Assembly (NCBI GenBank): GCA_008360955.1
Contig: LUCM01003443.1
Span: forward strand, 248,001-312,000
Source of the DNA: Fasciolopsis buskii
Lineage: Eukaryota > Platyhelminthes > Trematoda > Plagiorchiida > Fasciolidae
Direction of reading: 5' to 3'
DNA length: 64,000 nucleotides
The position numbers and the translations under genes were made by a program. Every line of letters begins with the position of its first letter. Position 1 is the stretch's first letter. This document shows, one piece after another, positions 60,501 through 64,000 of this stretch. Below the pieces are notes generated by a model. That model had not been told where the DNA came from. It was given only the letters and a program-made list of their open reading frames with translations, and searched no databases.

Positions 60501-62779
60501 ATTGCTCACCAGGCGGAAGGTTGAAGAGGAGATGTGGTGGTGAGGCCCATCGCGGGCAAAGTGCAAGTTGTCGATGTTACGGCATCCGGCTCTGGATCAA
60601 TCCCCCTTTGGAGGCTGTGTGCTAACAGCTTTCTATTCTGAGAACGGGCACCCGGAGCAACCGAACTCTCGTCAGCCTCAAAGGTTGTGATAGTGTTCTG
60701 TGAGTATAGGACCTTCTGCTCAAACGGAGTTTTGGTACTTGATATCCTAATATCTTTATGCCGCGCTTGTTGGGAATAGTTACCCTGTTGCCTTCAAACT
60801 CCTTGGCTTATAGTTCAGCTCAAAACCGGGTTAGAATTGAGCAGTTATTTTGGGGATATTTTTTGCGGAGTCTAGAGCAGAGTGTGTTTACTTGGACCAG
60901 GGGAAGTGGGAGACGGCTCGCTACAGTTAAGACAACAGCGTTCCTGGCATCCTCGTTATGCATTTTTGGTTGCGCAGTCAGAGAAAGCCCTGGTAAGGCA
61001 AGGTTGCTGTGAGTGGTGCCATTGAGACCAACTAATACGGACAGTTTTAGTGACAAATCGTCAATCTAACAAATCTTGTTTTCCAAATCACCTAGTCTTA
61101 TCGAGACGTCCAGGGCTTTGTAAAAGATCTGCAAAATATATCAATGAACATGAATGACGACGGCCTAGTAAGAATAGGGATTTTAGGTGCCCACCTGAAC
61201 AACACAATACGGAGCTTCCGTCGCGAAGGTTGCGCCGGGGAAAGGCATAGTAGAAGTTGCCGCACTAGAAATTCTATGGATGATAAGAAGCACAATGAAA
61301 AGTGGACGACATCCTGCTCGTCAGGAGGATGGACACATACAGTGTGGAAACTTGCGGACAAAAAATATTTTGACAGACTAATAGGCGGATTTACTCCTGA
61401 AAGCAAACAATTTGTGTGGTATATTATATAGGCGCCGGAAACCTGACAGTCTGCATTTCGGCAAAGTGGCCAGCTGGATTTGAGTTCAGAATCTAATGTT
61501 CACAAATGTTTGGCAGATTTTTGACTGGGAAAAGCGTTCTAACTGTGCTAAGAATGCTAAAATAGCCTCCTAGTTAAAAAACGATGGCAACTCATAACAA
61601 AGAGCGATACAACGTAGCATCGTGCCTGTTCTGTCTTAAAGCAAGAGGAATACAAGTTTCCTCAATGATTTATATCAAAGCCGGAACTAATTGTCTCTTG
61701 CTCGCGCGGCCTATGAGACCCCGGAGGATGTGAAACCTCCTCGGAGGACATATGTTCAAACTCCTAATTACCACCTTCTTATGCATCGAGCCTAGCGTTG
61801 TGCGGGCATGCCGCAGGGACAGTGGTGACAAATGAAGGCGCCGAATGCGTCTAAGTCAACCTAAATAGGACGGTGCAGTCGAGGTTTCTTCTTTGTTTGC
61901 AAACAGCCCCAAGTGAATTGGGTTTGAACCAACGCCCGTTTCTACAGGTACGGTGGGCGGCACGACACCACCATAGGTTGCTGCTTCAAGAACTGCGATT
62001 TCACCATCGAAGGTCAAACGTTCCTTCATTACGAACGTTCCTAAGGCGACTGCTACCTTACTTCAGGACGAATAAATTCGTGACTTTAGTCATCTACGAG
62101 ACACCCCAGGAACCTGTTCTCCGTTGACGAAAACAGGATCGTTAGCTCCATTCACAAATTCGGCTTTTCTGCCGCATACATTTCGAAACTCCGGAGCACC
62201 TGGATACATAATTGTAACGCCTGAGACTGGCAACGCAAGCCCAAAAAGCAGTATGTGCAGCGCATTAGCTTGTGTACGAACCGGTCTCGCCTCTTCATGA
62301 GTTATCCATTAGGGACTGGACAAAGCTAAATCTAGCGTTGTCAGAACTTTGGAAGCGCCGCAAATAAAGAGAAAAGGAACTTCTCCAATAACATGGCAAC
62401 TTGACGGGCGGTAGATGCGACGGGTATGGGGAAACGCGAAGCCTTTCACAGTGCTCAAGTCCACTAAAGAAAAAGCGTGTGGGGGGGCGTGGTCGTGAAG
62501 TCTAAAATCGCCCCCAAAGGCCTCTATGCATACTTGAAGAAGATAATGGAATAGCTTTTGGGAACACCTAAGCAGTTTAGAAATGGCTCCCTGGCCGACC
62601 TGGATTCCGCAAAAGGCTTCATGTCTGGCAAGATGCCATGCCTTGATGCTTGCTTTTGGGATTAACCTGCATCGCTTCTCAAGACAAACGGTACTCAGCT
62701 ACAGCGGTAACATTTGTTTTCTAGGGCGATGGCAGATAAAGGTCATTCACTGGTGTCGCAAAAATCGCGTCGTCCGGAA
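60501..62779. other. No recognisable gene
   Basis: No motif is seen on either strand. The + strand from about 61.9 kb onward may be the decayed 5' part of the CR1-like element that becomes legible at 62.78 kb, but no endonuclease motif can be read. Confidence 0.4.
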
Positions 62780-63420
62780 AGAATTTGTACAAGGTTATTG
62801 AAAAGAGCCACCCAGCAAGAAGACCATCCCCAACAAAATTGTTCAAAGGGTCATTGAGGCAGATCAGTTTGCCTAAGGAGCAGAAGAACTCCGCGGCGAT
62901 CCCATTGTTTAAGTGTGACAGTGGGGCGCTGAAGACCGAATACCGCAAGATCAGTCCTCTCAGGGAAATGCCAAATGCAAAAATTCCGTCCAGCGGACCA
63001 AGTAACTGCAGAAATACCAACGGCTTGGCTTTCAGCAATATGACCTTCTGAAAAAACCCTCCTGTGTTTCTCCGTCTCCTGAACATTATTCTCAGGTATG
63101 TACAGAGATGTAACCTACATGGACTTTTGTGGGGCTTTCGATGAAATTTCACACCGCAGTCTCATTGCAATGGTGAACTCCCTCGGAGTTCCTCTAAGAC
63201 TGCGTCGTCCACTTGAAGATTTTGTGAGCGGAAGATAGTATGGTATGAGGGTTGTAGACTAATATTCTTCCTGACATAACTCAGACACCGGTGTTGCACA
63301 AAGCTCTGTTCCCGAACCATTGCTGTTCGTAAAAGATTCGACACAGGTGATGGGATCTCCGCGATTGACATATGCAGAAGATCTGAAACTGTAGCTAATT
63401 TTTGGCTAACTGGATAACAA
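62780..63420 (+). pseudogene. CR1-like LINE reverse-transcriptase remnant, + strand
   Basis: KLFKGSLRQISLPKEQ and IPLFKCDSGALKTEYRKISP match the region before the RT palm (LPxxWKxAxVxPLFKKG...NYRPISL). Then DVTYMDFCGAFDEISHRSLI and LGVPLRLRR match the first catalytic motif (YxDFxxAFDxVxH), with the Asp present. SSVPEPLLF and SPRLTYAEDLKL follow, the second catalytic box reading YAED instead of YADD. Frameshifts separate the parts. It is the only CR1 fragment on the + strand in this window. Confidence 0.78.
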
Positions 63421-64000
63421 AAGTGCCTGGCCTCACAAGCTTGTTGGTCAGAGACATGGCAGATACCAGTAGACTTCAAAAAATGAACGCATACAAAGGT
63501 GGATCAACGAAGGACATGTCGCGCTTGCGACCACCCCGTTTGAAGTGCTGTCTTAGGAAAACCGATGACGAATGTCATCTGCGATGGTCATTTTCCCTTC
63601 TTTGAAGACTGAAGTTTGCACCACCTGAAAATTTGTCTCCCTGTGAACCATGCTGGATGACATTTAACGATCCTTCAGCCGGCTGCCACACGACGCCTTT
63701 GATTGGCTGCGCACCACCCACGTATGCCCGCAACTGAAACTCAGAGAAGTTGCTGCTTTCTCGTGTAGAGTTTAGGAATCAACAAAGTCGGACAAGATTC
63801 AGTGGGCCGCCACCCGCTTCACTGTGGGACCACCGGGGCTTAACTATGAGGGTGGAATACAACTGGTTACCGATTTCTTTTGGAATTGGAACAGGCCTGA
63901 ATGCAGTAATCTGAGTAAGGCCTAACTGCTGCAGTACGCAGATGTAACAACGTCTCTGCTTTCCTAAGCACTGTGGTTGACCCTGGTATAGAAAGTTCTC
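63421..64000 (+). other. Probable decayed continuation of the CR1 element
   Basis: The region lies 3' of the + strand RT remnant where the post-RT part is expected. No clear motif can be read up to the window end. Confidence 0.3.

Overview
The window is eukaryotic nuclear DNA, most likely from a flatworm (Platyhelminthes), and probably a tapeworm of the Diphyllobothriidea/Schistocephalus type. That placement is inferred from three things: the style of its RTE-like and CR1-like non-LTR retrotransposons, one 37-nt intron beside a roughly 10.8-kb intron, and a poly(A) signal overlapping a stop codon. There are no operons, bacterial genes, rRNAs or CRISPR arrays. Most open frames are short and accidental. 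Real content lies in a few spliced exons set in a large amount of decayed transposon sequence.

The firmest host gene is SEC61B (beta subunit of the Sec61 ER translocon) on the + strand. The ATG is the last codon of exon 1 (21664-21666), a 37-nt intron follows, exon 2 is 21704-21781 and the last exon is 32544-32729. The large intron between exons 2 and 3 holds a CR1-like LINE with an assembly gap, two decayed RTE-like LINEs on the minus strand, and the (AT)n-tailed 3' end of another RTE-like family. Downstream, three phase-compatible + strand exons (35888-36848) form the 3' end of a second gene whose product I do not recognise. A DDE-transposase remnant sits in one of its introns. Other single candidate exons lie at 6378-6461, 14207-14251, 16578-16724, 40591-40725 (minus) and 57294-57367.

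Layout: 1-21 kb is mostly anonymous, with five same-strand copies of an undescribed repeat of about 275 bp (family R) and one CR1 reverse-transcriptase fragment. 21.2-32.7 kb is SEC61B and its LINE-filled intron. 32.7-37 kb holds the second gene. 38.9-42.4 kb has several tRNA-like/SINE-like sequences. 42.7-48.4 kb is a cluster of RTE-like 3' ends in both orientations. 50.9-56.1 kb is a minus-strand head-to-tail pair of CR1-like LINEs, part of which is nearly identical to the copy inside the SEC61B intron. 56.6-60.5 kb is strongly G-over-C skewed and mirrors a C-over-G skewed block at 10.1-13.2 kb. The right end carries a + strand CR1 reverse-transcriptase remnant.

Exon calls rest on splice-site shape, reading phase and recognisable protein motifs. 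Repeat calls rest on alignment by eye. Boundaries of repeats are approximate to tens of bases.
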